From contig NW_020194624.1 in NCBI RefSeq assembly GCF_002865645.1, positions 124,001-188,000 on the forward strand: a stretch of 64,000 bases of DNA, given 5' to 3'. Numbering within the stretch: position 1 is the first letter of the stretch; each line of letters begins with the position of its first letter. The translations under genes and the position numbers were made by a program. The notes beneath the pieces were generated by a model. That model was not told where the DNA came from. It did no database searches and saw nothing but the letters and a program-made list of their open reading frames with translations. This stretch comes from Hyaloscypha bicolor E. Lineage: Eukaryota; Ascomycota; Leotiomycetes; Helotiales; Hyaloscyphaceae. Positions 1 through 9,741 of this stretch are shown piece by piece.

Positions 1-12
1 GACCTCCCGGAG

Positions 13-1382
13 ATGTACGACGAAAAGATGAGACCAATGTCACCGAAACCCGAACCACCTCCAAAAGACTCCTCAGTAGGACCGAGACTCGTCCCACTCA
101 AATTCGCCTCCGCTTCCTCTCCAAAGGAAGTAGCACCAGCTGGCCCGGCACAACCGAAGCTGATCCCACTCAAATCTTTCCTCCCACCTTCTCCTGAGGG
201 GTTGGAGGATCGCTCTTTCCCTTATGCCTACGAATCGATCGACGATGTCACTGACAATCCTCCCCTCAAAGTTGCACCCTTGAGAATTAAATCTTCTGAG
301 AATACACCCGCACCCGAAAGTTACATTGGCTCTGCTCCTCGAGCGCCGAATAACGAGTCTACCACTCAAATGTCGAATACAGACTCTGCATATGCGACTC
401 AAGTTCCGGACAACAAATCTGCAACTCAAGCCCCAACCTCAGTAACAGCTCAGCTCATATCCCGCGCCGCACCAAGAAAGCTATACAGCGCAACCCACAG
501 CACCTTCCTCCGCCGCTGCTCCGATGGGCGTATTACGATCCCGGTCCTTTCTCGATACCTAACACAAGAATGGATATTCCTCCAACATTACCTTCGTTTC
601 ATAGCACTCCTCCTCGCAAACCTCTCCATCCCATCAGGACCAGCACTTCGCTCACCAATATCTCCTTCACAAACCCCCAAATCAACGAAAGTAGAGAGGG
701 AAATCAACGCTCGTCTAACACCCCACCTAATCACCCGGCTCTCTCGCGCCCAGAACCAACTCTCCCTTTTTTCAAGCCTGGAGGCCGATATCCCAGACCT
801 CAGTCTCGAAAGCTGGGAAGAAGCAGCAGAGGACGGCATGACGGACGCTACGCGGATGACTGTACGTCTCTTCGACGTAATGGGTACCGCGGTAGAGAGA
901 GGGGAGAAGAGTGTTCTCGTCGGTATGGTAGTTTTTTGGGCTAGGGAAAAGGTATGTCCTTTTTAAAGCGCAATTCTCATCAAAAACGAAAGGAGATGGG
1001 TGCTAACGAACATTCATAGGCTCACCTCGAAGCCTGGAAACAAGTCCAATCCACGGTCGCCATGCGCAACCAACCGGATCAGCCCGATATCCCCGCCGAG
1101 TCCCCAGCTGCCTCGCTCGCAGTGCAGAATTACCTGCTCCCCTGTTTCGCTGGAAATGAGTCGATGATGGTTATGGAAGAGTTGACGAGGCTGTTGGATG
1201 AAGTGTGGTGTGATAGGTACTTGGGGACTAGGGAGGGGTTTCTCGAGCGGGTAGGCGCGAAGGGGGAGAGAAAATCCTGGGAAGAGAGGGGGTGGGAAGG
1301 AGATGCGAAGGAGTTTGAGGAGATGATGGAGATGGTATTGGGGATTATGGCGAGGGGGTGGCCAGGGCTCGAGGGGAGATAA
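13..1382 (+). CDS. TenA/THI-4-like (heme-oxygenase-fold) protein, two exons
   Basis: Two exons, 13-951 and 1020-1382, joined across a 68-nt intron (GTATGT at 952, CTAAC branch near 1003, AG at 1018-1019), give 433 residues in one frame. The frame is also open from position 1 to the ATG at 13, so the true start may lie outside the window. Residues 1-155 are Pro/Ser/Thr-rich and low in complexity. From about residue 157 the run ATHSTFLRRC, a WIFLQHYLRF helix and a later EEAAEDGM / VVFWAREKAHLEAW segment resemble the all-helical TENA/THI-4 (thiaminase-2, PQQC-like) fold seen in many fungal proteins of unknown substrate. I cannot identify a catalytic cysteine, so enzymatic activity is not claimed. 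No operon-like neighbour; the next gene lies about 540 bp downstream on the same strand. Confidence 0.6.
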
Positions 1383-1926
1383 CTAGGGCAATGAAGAGAG
1401 CATGTATAGACGTTAACAATGAGACATAGGGAGACCTAGTTCGTCATTGTGTCGATCCATTGTTTTATTGCTGCGAACCACGCCGGATCTTAACCTTTCG
1501 AAGGTGGTCAGTTCGAAGTTGCAGTTGCATCACGTGATGTTGTTTTCTCTTCGGACGTTGCCTAGCGCTTACATCCACTCACCAGACTCTTTCTCACCGA
1601 TTTGATAAGCGCTTGCGTCCACACTCTCTTGCCGGTTGACAACTTCATCTCAATTCTTCTCTTGAAGGAGATTTTAGGGTCGATCATCTACTCCTCTCGC
1701 TCCAGTCAATGTTTCTATACGTGTCGCATCGGTCATAAATTAATACAGAAGACCAATAGGACAGGGGCTCGCGCACCTTAGTGTTCGTGAGAGTATTTCG
1801 TTTCTGCATCCAAAAAGGGGTACCTAGTAAGTTAGATCCAAGGCTGATGTGGCAATGAAGGTGTTGATAACCATCCTGGTCCTCAGAGTGAGATCCGTAT
1901 CTTCGTTGCACTTCCTTCCCTCAGCA
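1383..1926. other. intergenic / promoter of the SDR gene
   Basis: No convincing gene. The stretch has a palindromic E-box-like CACGTG at 1531 (in the context ATCACGTGAT) and two similar pyrimidine-rich segments containing AGCGCTTAC/AGCGCTTGC followed by TCCAC (near 1564 and 1609). Short frames on either strand lack coding character. It probably holds the 3' end of the upstream transcript and the promoter of the dehydrogenase gene. Confidence 0.5.
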
Positions 1927-2949
1927 ATGGCAGGAATTTCCACTCTCTGGGTTCCTCTCCTCACCACACTGGCTGGTATAGGGTCTCTCACCCTCGTTTC
2001 TACCGCCTACTCCACCATCCGCTTCCTCACTCTCCATCTCATCACACCCTCGCATCCTCTCCAATCCTACAAGCGCGCCGATCCCGAGCCAGCATACGCC
2101 CTTATCACTGGCTCCAGTGCAGGTATCGGCTTTGGCATCGCCCGCGCGCTCATCCAGCAAGGCTTCAACATCATCCTCCTCGGGCACCTCGCTGGCGAAC
2201 TAGCCTCAGCAAAAGAACAGCTCCAAACCCTCGTCCCTTCAGCCTCCATCCAGATCCTCGTCATGGATGCCAGGACAGCGAGCCCCGAAGAGATGCAAGC
2301 TGCCGTGCAGTCCATCGCGCATCTGAACGTGTCGATCCTCGTCAACAATGTAGGCGGGAACCCCGTCACGCTGCCGCCTTTCCGCGTCCTGGGAAACTAT
2401 TCGAGTGGTGATGTCGATGCGGTTATTAACCAGAATGCAAGATTTATGGCGAGGCTCACTGCGATGATGCTCCCGATTTTGAGCCGGAGGAAAGAAGAAG
2501 GGGGAAAGGGGGCGGAAAGGGGTGAAAGGAGTCTGATCATTAACTTGAGTTCGGCCGGCAGGATTGGCCTCCCGTGGCTCGTCATGTACGGCGCCACGAA
2601 AGCTTTTAACTGGGCTTTCAGCTGTGGGCTTTCGCGCGAGCTTTCAGTGGACCCGGGAACGAGGCATATTGATTGTTTGGCGATTCTTCCTGGGGATGTA
2701 AAAAGTCAGGGGAATTGTGAGGGCGTGAGTGCGAATGATCCGAGGTCGGATGAGTTTGCGGAGCAGGTGGTGAGGAAGGTTGATTGTGCGGTTGGGAGGG
2801 GCATGAAGGAGTTGAGGCCGTGGATGATGCATGGTGTTCAGGATTGGGTGTTGGGTATTTTGCCGGAGGGAGTGAAGAGTAAGGAGCTAATTAAAGTATT
2901 GGGGAAGAAGAAGGATGCGTTTAATGGAGCTTGGGAGAAGAGCAGATAG
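1927..2949 (+). CDS. membrane-anchored short-chain dehydrogenase/reductase (3-ketoacyl-CoA reductase-like)
   Basis: Intronless 340-residue protein if the ATG at 1927 is used; this start has a purine at -3 and G at +4 and puts a hydrophobic N-terminal segment (about residues 4-30) first. An in-frame ATG at 1849 would add 26 residues. The NAD(P)-binding TGSSAGIG motif starts near residue 61, NNVGG (variant of NNAG) is at about 140-144, and the catalytic YGATK lies at 221-225 with a serine-rich strand (INLSSAG) before it. A membrane segment ahead of a classical SDR fold, with YxxxK late in the chain, is the layout of the 17-beta-HSD12/Ifa38 group that reduces 3-ketoacyl-CoA in fatty acid elongation at the ER. 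Many fungal paralogues have other substrates, so the substrate is inferred only. Confidence 0.82.
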   Translation: MAGISTLWVPLLTTLAGIGSLTLVSTAYSTIRFLTLHLITPSHPLQSYKRADPEPAYALITGSSAGIGFGIARALIQQGFNIILLGHLAGELASAKEQLQTLVPSASIQILVMDARTASPEEMQAAVQSIAHLNVSILVNNVGGNPVTLPPFRVLGNYSSGDVDAVINQNARFMARLTAMMLPILSRRKEEGGKGAERGERSLIINLSSAGRIGLPWLVMYGATKAFNWAFSCGLSRELSVDPGTRHIDCLAILPGDVKSQGNCEGVSANDPRSDEFAEQVVRKVDCAVGRGMKELRPWMMHGVQDWVLGILPEGVKSKELIKVLGKKKDAFNGAWEKSR

Positions 2950-3680
2950 ATTGTGGTGCTGTGGGATAGACGGGGTGGGTGAAGTGTAGATGGGAATGAA
3001 GGAGGTACTCTAGTGAGAACATGACGAATGAATGAGATTGCGAAGAGAAGAGAATGCTCGATGAAATGCTGGAGGTGAAGGAGAGAGTCGGCGCTCCTCG
3101 TTGGGAATGAGCAGAGGTCAGTTCTGAGCGCCCCTTGACAGACTTGCTCCCTTCCCAACTTCCACCCATTGACTAAGAATGGTAAACCCAATCTGAGTGG
3201 AAGATTGGGTGAGTAGATGAATAACAGCTGTGGATTGTTGTTGATGGAAAAGCACGTGTGCCGTCCGCAGGACTAGCCCCTGCCGAGTTACCTTGCCTCC
3301 TTTGCTCCTGAGCACCAGTGGAGCATTTCTCCTCCTTACAAAAAAGGACCACATACTTTGCACCCTCGGCGTCATCACTTGATGACTTTCAACTGAGCAT
3401 CTGGCAATCCTACAGGCAAAACCACTGACAGTTCGGGAAATCCTTGCCACATTTCTAACGCCCTGGGCTGTATCAGAACGGGGTGGGCGGCTGGTTCGGG
3501 GCTCAAGCACCTTCGAAGTATATAGTCCACCATCTGCCCATGGTATGAATTTCACAATTTTGGCACAGAACTGCCCACCAAATTCCTGAAGATTCGGTTT
3601 TCAGCCTGTTCATTGGCGTCAGAATCCTTGCAGGGCGTCCTCGCTTGACAGCCTCACTCTCCTCACCGACTTCGTCGAAG
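2950..3680. other. intergenic, nothing recognised
   Basis: Three overlapping minus-strand frames (up to 145 codons, 3118-3555) are present but look like chance: no domain, biased composition and no start context worth trusting. A CACGTG hexamer sits at 3253. The last 100 bp before 3681 are presumably the promoter and 5' UTR of the zinc-finger locus. Confidence 0.4.
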
Positions 3681-5516
3681 ATGGACTTGAGCAATTTCGA
3701 CTTCGATGCCCTCGATCATGCAACTCGAGACGAAACTCTCGCCCGTCTGTCCTATCCAATTGTTCCGGGCTTTGAATTGGATCCATCCCGTCCAATCGAA
3801 TCTCTCGATAATGCTTGGCATGAGACCGACTGGCAGAGCGACTGGCAGCAGACCAGCTGGCAACAGCATAGCGCCCATGCCCATGCATACAACGAGCCCC
3901 AGGGCGCTCTGTGAGTAAAAAAAAAAAGAACACTCGCTAATCAGGGCGTACTCGGAGCCGCAGACCAGCCGATTTTCAGGGTCAAACCCACTCCCCAACA
4001 ATGCTAGTGGAGTTCCATCCCAATCTCGACCCTCAAGAGAGCGACAAGACACACTACAATCTTGTACCTTGGACTGGCCTTGTCAAGACCCAGGGCCTTG
4101 CCCTTGCGACTCAGAATACGACTCTCCTTGAGTCTACTGACACGCATGATCTCAATCACATCGAAGCACGGGATAGCAATTGTACCAAAGCAGAAGACCT
4201 TAAACGTATCGAAGAGGCACGAGCTGCGAAATGTTGTACTTGGAAGGACTGTCAATCAGTTTCCCCCTTCCCAAGTGGTGCTGCTCTCAAAGGCCATCTC
4301 GAAGACCATGCAAGAGATGTCATTAAACGCTGGTCACGCGATACTGAGTGTTCATGGAGCGGCTGTGTCTCGAAGGCGAAGTTCAAGCTTCTTTCGCCAT
4401 TGAGAGGCCATCTTGAGAATGCTCACGTCAAACCCCTTCTCTGTATCTGACCAGGATTCTCATTCAAGAGACCATTTCGAAACATCAGCGACCTCCAACG
4501 TCATATACAGACCGGGCATTCCCGGACTGGCGGTTTTCGATGCCCGTACAAGGAGTGTAAGTCAAGTACCAGGATATTTGCTCGCAAAGACAAATGGCTC
4601 GAGCATGTTCAAGACGCTGAGCACCAGCTGGACAACTTTTGCCCCGTGCAGCACTGCGAGAAGGAATCTAGAAATCGCTGTGAATTTCTATCTCCTAAAG
4701 AGGCCATCAAACACATGTTCAATGAGCATGGAGGAACGCCTCTAGACGTGCGTGACTTCAGTTGCGCAATCGGAGGCTGCGAAGCTGGGGATCCTCCTTA
4801 TTTAACCAAGGACCAGCTGAAGAAGCACCTCATTACAGACCATAGCTTCGCTGAAGTCATGCTACAGGTCGTTCTGGACGCGGCGGAGGCTACCGAACTT
4901 CATCGGGTTCAGAGACAACTTATCCCCACGGGAATCAAGTTTGATTCTTGCAGACTTTGTCTTCCTCCACCTCCCCCTAAGCGTGTTTCCGACACCTTCA
5001 CCCCTCTCTTCCATCGCAATAAAAGAACACGTTTTGATACAATCGTCTATTGCGTAAGCCATCCCTGCAATCGAATTTTAACCTACGCTAATTCGCAGTG
5101 CCAATGCCATATGCACCACAACCCTAGGATAGACCTTAGATGTACTGGTTGCCCGGAGAGGCCTCATGAATTTTGCTCAGGTTGCCTCACCCTAAGAATC
5201 CCTGGTAGCGGTTCCCAAGATAGCGAACCAGAAACCTCGGGCAAAAGCCCCCCCAGGCGCAATGGCGCGGCCCCCTAGCATGTCATGAAAGGGAAAAGGA
5301 AATTGAGCGATCTCCATCACATGTCTGCTCGGAAACGATCTCGAGAACAACGTGTTGATAGGGATGAGGTTGTCTACTGTGTAAGCCATCTCTTCCATTG
5401 AACTTGAAGCTGTCCTAATTTTCCAGTATCAATGTAAATCTTTCAACAATCCCGCACTCGATCGTACCTGTACTGGTTGTGGCTGTGCGCAGCATGCATT
5501 CGGCTTTGAGATTTGA
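3681..5516 (+). pseudogene. C2H2 zinc-finger gene with two in-frame stops
   Basis: Exons 3681-3910, 3964-5053, 5099-5380 and 5427-5516 keep one continuous frame of 564 codons; the three introns (53, 45 and 46 nt) all have GT-AG ends and a CTAAT-type branch. The frame is broken only by TGA at 4448 and TAG at 5276. Six C2H2-type fingers can be followed: around 4232 (CTWKDC..HLEDH), 4340, 4438, 4540, 4640 and 4765. The stop at 4448 falls inside finger 3, whose second cysteine is also replaced by phenylalanine, which argues for real decay rather than a missed intron. Both stops could come from CGA/CAG by C-to-T change. After the fingers comes a PPPPP linker and a Cys-rich tail present twice. The family resembles fungal multi-finger nuclear proteins of unknown role. 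A shorter protein ending at 4450 or starting later cannot be excluded. Confidence 0.65.
5030..5516 (+). repeat. tandem duplication of a Cys-rich terminal module with its intron
   Basis: The segment near 5030-5178 (VYC, intron starting GTAAGCCATC, then CxC...NPRIDLRCTGC) is repeated near 5363-5482 (VYC, intron starting GTAAGCCATC, then YQC...NPALDRTCTGC). The two introns sit at the same codon boundary, have nearly equal length (45 and 46 nt) and share their 5' ends. This is a duplication of an intron-bearing exon pair. The second module ends with TGA at 5514-5516. Confidence 0.7.
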
Positions 5517-6026
5517 ATTAGTACCACCTCAACTTAAAGTGTTGTAGTTTTGGTTCTCACCTCCCAACCTTTGGTAGTGGGGATGGATTTCGCAGTCAGC
5601 CATGGCAATCGTGTGGCTTTCCTTTGACTCAATGCGCGTTACACTTACTTTCCTTTCATTCACTCCCTTCGGCCCGCAATCATACTATTGTTTGTTATTT
5701 ACAACTTGAATGCAAATTGGATAACAAGTTCTGACATCGCTTGAACGTGTGCTGAAGATAGTACAGTATATGGTATGTCAAAATGTTTCATTGAACTCTC
5801 ACTCCAGCCTTTCTAGATTTGCAGTTAGATGATTTTTTAAATTTTAAGGAAGAAGTAGGCTTTATTGAGGTTAAGAATTGTGAACATAACGACTGACCGC
5901 GAAATGGACTGCAATGAATGAATGTGCCCACCTTTTCCAACCCGAGACATTCCCAAAATTTCAATCATCTCATTGCACAATTTTCATTTACTATCTAATC
6001 AGATGAAGTCAATCCTACATGTTACG
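5517..6026. other. intergenic between convergent genes
   Basis: About 500 bp, moderately AT-rich, between the 3' ends of the zinc-finger locus (plus strand) and the oxidoreductase gene (minus strand). No reading frame, RNA or repeat recognised; it presumably contains both 3' UTRs. Confidence 0.4.
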
Positions 6027-7007
6027 TTAGGTCAGAACAACAATCTTCCCGCCTGCGCTATTCTCCTCCATCACCCGATGCGCCTCCACAATCTCCTCAA
6101 GCCGAAACACCTTCCCGATTTTAACGCTCAACTTTCCCTCCTTAATCTGCACGCACAACTCCTCCAGCGGCGTTGCCATGAAATCGTCCGGTCCGCCAGC
6201 ATACGTCGTAAGATTAACAGCTGTAGGGATCGCTTCCATCGGGCTGAAGCTCTGCAGTTCCCACGCGTTTCCCACCATACCCGTCATACAGACACTTCCT
6301 CCTTCCTTGACACACTGAAGAGAGTCGAGGAGCGTCGTCGTGCCTACTAGTTCGAGAACTTTGTCGAACTTCTCTTTCCCGTGGAGTTGCGTGGACACGT
6401 GGCCGTCATCAACAAACACCTCATCGCATCCAGCACTCTTCATCATTGCCTCACGATCTTTCCTCCTGGCTGTCCCCGCGACATAGCAGCCGTGGTTATG
6501 CGCAATACTCGCAGCAGCCAACCCTACACTTGTGGTCCCGCCTCTCACAAGCAACCTATCTCCTTTCTTCAACTTAAGACTCTTGAACAAGCTCCCCCAA
6601 GAAGTCTGCAACATCTCGGGTATCGCGCCCATGATCTCCCATTCCAGTTCCGTTTTCACCGCTTGTACTTGGGATGCTGGAACAACGCAGTACTCGGCGT
6701 ACCCGCCGTCAAACAGTCTCCCCATGCCTCCCATGCATGTCGCTACTCTTTGCCCCTCTTTGAACTCTCCAGCGGGACATGATGCAACGATACCTGTGGC
6801 TTCGATTCCCAAGATCCTGGGTAATGTGACAGCGGAGGGGGGTGAGCGTCCTTGCCGCGTGAAGAGCTCCGAGCGGTTGAGGCCAAAGGCTTTTATGTTT
6901 ATGAGGACTTGTCCTGATTTGGGGTTTGGGATGGGGCGGTTCTTGAGTTTGAGAGCTTCTGGACCGCCGGGTGCGTGGAGGACTGCGGCGCGCATAGTTG
7001 AAGGCAT
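6027..7007 (-). CDS. zinc-independent alcohol dehydrogenase / quinone oxidoreductase family (MDR)
   Basis: Intronless; the ATG at 7007 gives 326 residues and starts MPSTMRAAVLHAPGGPEALK, the usual beginning of quinone-oxidoreductase-type medium-chain reductases. An upstream in-frame ATG at 7136 would add 43 residues rich in hydrophobic and basic positions that could be a mitochondrial presequence, but could equally be 5' UTR. GIEATGIV near residue 70 lines the catalytic domain; the nucleotide site is the GDRLLVRGGTTSVGLAAA stretch, a variant of the AxxGGVG loop of NADPH-dependent members. The structural and catalytic zinc ligands of classical ADHs are absent. The C-terminal EAHRVMEENSAGGKIVV is typical of the family. 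Substrate unknown; probably a soluble NADPH-dependent enone or quinone reductase. Confidence 0.82.
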   Translation of the reverse strand: MPSTMRAAVLHAPGGPEALKLKNRPIPNPKSGQVLINIKAFGLNRSELFTRQGRSPPSAVTLPRILGIEATGIVASCPAGEFKEGQRVATCMGGMGRLFDGGYAEYCVVPASQVQAVKTELEWEIMGAIPEMLQTSWGSLFKSLKLKKGDRLLVRGGTTSVGLAAASIAHNHGCYVAGTARRKDREAMMKSAGCDEVFVDDGHVSTQLHGKEKFDKVLELVGTTTLLDSLQCVKEGGSVCMTGMVGNAWELQSFSPMEAIPTAVNLTTYAGGPDDFMATPLEELCVQIKEGKLSVKIGKVFRLEEIVEAHRVMEENSAGGKIVVLT

Positions 7008-7136
7008 TGCACTTGTCAGGGATCTGGAGAGGGCTTGGAAGATAGAATGTGATCGTATGAAGAAGTTGATTTGAAGGCTGGGGATGAGTTTTGTACTTGC
7101 TACGATTTTGGGGAGTTGTTGGAAGTGGGCGATCAT

Positions 7137-7824
7137 AAGAAGTCAGATGAATGTTGGTAATTGGAGAGGAAAGGGTTTATGGGGTGAAGTGGTGGAGATA
7201 CTTCTGACTGGTAAACAGGTGGGGTTAAGATGCATTAGTGGGTGTGCGATCTAGTGTGTGGTTGGTTAGGCGCCCTGCATATTCGGCCCCGGTTTTGGAG
7301 GAACCCGGGGGCATCTTGCTAGCTTCGAACTTGGGGTGGCAGATATATTTTCCATCTGAGGTTAACAAGCACTCCACGAAAGCTAACAATAGACCCCAAG
7401 GGCCTGGCAAAAGCTCTCATGTGACATGCAGAGGTGACTAAGAACTCGAATTTCCCTTTACAGAGATGCAGAGCAGAGATAAACACGAAGCCGATCCCGA
7501 TTCCGTTAGAGACATGCTTCTAAAGTAGGAGAGGGGGTGGGGGAACGTTGAAACTTTCACGATTGGAAGATGGGTTTATGCAACTCATCGCGAGATATTA
7601 ATCCAGGAACCCGAGGAAAGCTGCATGTCAAATCAAAAATTTGCTTATATTTCCGCTTTGCCCCTCACTTCCGCCGAAGATCTTTGCATTAAGTCCATCT
7701 CACCCAACTGCAATCGGTGTTTCTCACTCGAGAAACGCTTGCCTCCTAACTCGAAAGAACGAGATTCTTAGCACCAGGGAAAGGAGCAAACAAGACCAGA
7801 ACGTCCCTGACCAGTTCGTGCTCC
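7137..7824. other. intergenic, nothing recognised
   Basis: Divergent-type spacer of about 690 bp between the oxidoreductase gene (minus strand) and the SnoaL-like locus (plus strand). Several frames of 60-70 codons occur on both strands but show no motif. It should contain both promoters. No tRNA or repeat seen. Confidence 0.4.
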
Positions 7825-8270
7825 ATGCTTCCAGCTGCAACTCGCGACTCTGAAACTGACCATACATCCCCGTTGTGCTCCAACAACACCAAAACAGCCA
7901 TCATAACCCTCCTCCGCACCTACCAAACAGCTCTGAATGCCTCATCCACCTCCTCAATCCTCGAACTCTACACATCGGACGGCGTCTGCATGGCGCAACA
8001 CTTCTCACAGCCGTGGAGCGGAGCCATAATCGCAGCCTACGACAAAGATGGTCAACGGTGACCACGCTCTCGGTCGACTTCGACATTATCGAGATCGTGG
8101 ACATGAGTGAGGAGTCTGCGTTCGCACGTACCGTTTCAGCAGGGCAGCCACAGCTAAAATTTGGGTATGAGAGTGCGGAAGCCAATCAAAAGCTCTTTGT
8201 ATTGAGGACGGAGGATTGGGGATGGGAGATTGCGAGGTATTGCTTTTGCAGTTCGCTGCTTCGGTACTAG
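7825..8270 (+). pseudogene. SnoaL-like / DUF4440-type NTF2-fold protein, frameshifted
   Basis: The first frame runs from ATG 7825 to a TGA near 8059 and contains IITLLRTYQTALNASSTSS, SILELYTSDGVCMAQHF and AAYDK, the N-terminal half of a SnoaL-like (SgcJ/EcaC-type) NTF2-fold domain. The other half, TTLSVDFDIIEIVDMSEESA, FARTVSAG, EANQKLFVL and WEIARYCF, lies in a frame shifted by one base, ending at 8270. The break falls within about 15 bp around 8045-8060, right after AYDK, where family members continue without a gap; this fits a one-base loss. No splice sites rescue the frame. Intact homologues are about 130-150 residues, matching the summed length. A sequencing error is the alternative. Confidence 0.7.
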
Positions 8271-8469
8271 ATGGAGAGAGTTCGATCATGGCTGGGAGCG
8301 ATCGCAACTCGCGAGAGGTTGACACTTCAGACTCCCAGCTCATGGTTCCAGGCTTGATACAAACAATAGCTGAATGCAGGCAGCATTTTCAACTGAACGA
8401 GTCCCTTGGCTTCCTCTGCTGTGTCGTGACGTTGAGACGGGAAGTTGCTTCCTTATCTTACACCACCTC

Positions 8470-8757
8470 ATGTCGTCTCTCAAATCCCTCATATCCGTCT
8501 CTAGCGAGGATACGAACAACGTCCTCGCGCTATAGATATTCGCCCTGGAGGCGTTGCGTCTACGTGTATACCAGAATCAGACATGGTTCGCCCATCACCT
8601 TCGCCGAGATGATCGAAGATATGGGGATCACGAGCTGGTAAGCGTGGAAAGAGGCGCTCGGTCGGTGCATTTGGCACGAGAGGTTATATGTTAAGGCGTA
8701 TGAGAAGCTGTGGAGGGAAGTAGATGGGAGGCGGAAGGAAGGAGGTTGGGGGTGTTG
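8470..8757 (+). pseudogene. decayed small gene of unknown function
   Basis: Two frames look coding in succession. From ATG 8470: SSLKSLISVSSEDTNNVLAL, a TAG, then IFALEALRLRVYQNQTWFAHH. Then in the next frame FAEMIEDMGITSW, a TAA, and AWKEALGRCIWHERLYVKAYEKLWREV up to about 8757. The amphipathic, Trp/Glu/Arg-rich composition and the single stops at plausible Gln positions suggest a broken gene rather than chance. I do not recognise the family. No motif supports a function. Confidence 0.35.
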
Positions 8758-9242
8758 AGGCGTGAGTGCAAGGGGTGGGATACTGTAATCGAATGCTCCT
8801 CACCGCCTAGTTGCTGGCGATTTTCTGAGGGGATGAATAGACGTGACTTCTGCCATTGCTCAGAGAGAGGCCCGAGAAGTGGTGACTCGTGTGTGAAGTG
8901 CTGGTTTGCGAGAAACAGAGGTGGGGAGAAGACCAATTTAGAGGATCTAGGTTATTAATATCTAGCTTTAGACATACAACCTGATTAGTATTGTGGTTGG
9001 TGTTCAAGGCGGCAGCAGCCTGAAGCGATGTGTGAAGAGCCAACACTGAGGAGTACGGAAGCGAGGTTGCAAGGCTGCGAGAAGAAAACAAACAAAAAAA
9101 AAAAAAAGGTAGAGAAAGGATTCGAGCTTTATTATGTGTTCCGAACAATGCACCGGGTCGGGGAAGGTCTAGAGAAGGCTTCAGGCTTGGTAGAAAGTAA
9201 AGCCTACAGCATAAGTCCCATCACGAATAAAATGTCGAAAAA
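8758..9242. other. intergenic with poly-A tract
   Basis: No gene recognised. A 14-nt A run lies near 9094-9107 in an A/G-rich stretch. The last bases (A5 at 9238-9242) act as the T5 terminator of the minus-strand U6-like locus that follows. Confidence 0.4.
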
Positions 9243-9345
9243 GAGCTCAAACGTCTCAACGATTTGCGTGTTCATCCTTGTGCAGGGGCAGTGCTAACCT
9301 TCTCTGTATTTTTTACAGTATGACCATATGCCTTCTCGGCGAGGG
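9243..9345 (-). ncRNA. U6 snRNA-like copy, diverged (probable pseudogene)
   Basis: Read on the minus strand, the block contains ATACAGAGAAG (9297-9309), then a GGTTAGCA..GCCCCTGCACAAGGATGA core, and GAACACGCAAATCG, in the order and spacing of U6 snRNA, followed by a T5 run (9238-9242) about 100 nt from the expected 5' end. The ACAGAGA box, which contacts the 5' splice site, is intact. Compared with the better copy at 9642-9741 it has changes in the conserved AGCATGGCCCC segment (AGCACTGCCCC) and an extra A in the GATGACACGC segment. A small GCC/GGC hairpin is possible at the 5' end. These changes in the most conserved part suggest a pseudogene, although the terminator is kept. Confidence 0.6.
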
Positions 9346-9641
9346 AAAGGGTGCAAACCCGATTTATCTGCCTACCTTCATGTGTCCCGAGGCAGCAATC
9401 GAGCTTTGGTGCTGAAGCGTTGCTTGATTGGCCGAGACGAGGGGGAACCGAAAATCCGAGAGCAGTGAAGCGAGAGGAACTACGCCCTCAAAAAGTTTGC
9501 AAAAAAAAACCAAAAAAAAAGACGTCAAGACCACTTCAGAAAATCAAAATTCGATTTATCCGGGCTCAAAAGGTGAAAGAAAAACCGAAGGAGGATGAGA
9601 AGATTCTACGATATTAGAAAAGCAAAAGAAGAAGAAAAAAA

Positions 9642-9741
9642 CATAGCTTCTCTCTGATTGAGCGTGTCATCCTTAGTGCAGGGGCCATGCTAATCTTCTC
9701 TGTATTTTTACGATTTGACCGTGTGTCTTGCGACGAAGGGA
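9642..9741 (-). ncRNA. U6 spliceosomal snRNA
   Basis: On the minus strand the locus carries GGTCAAAT, then ATACAGAGAAGATTAGCATG (about 9685-9704), GCCCCTGCACTAAGGATGAC, ACGCTCAATC and AGAGAAGC, matching the fungal U6 snRNA core: the ACAGAGA box, the U4-pairing region and the AGC triad with the internal stem-loop. A T7 run (A7 at 9635-9641 on the plus strand) directly after the 3' end is a good RNA polymerase III terminator. U6 pairs with U4, then with U2 and the 5' splice site, and forms the spliceosome's catalytic centre. The 5' stem-loop (near 9725-9741) is harder to fold than usual, so the 5' end is approximate. No clear TATA box was seen upstream. The second, worse copy lies about 300 bp away in the same orientation. 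Confidence 0.82.

Noticed and set aside
3118..3555. Minus-strand 145-codon frame between the SDR and zinc-finger genes
   Set aside because: No domain, irregular composition and overlaps the expected promoter of the zinc-finger locus; treated as chance.
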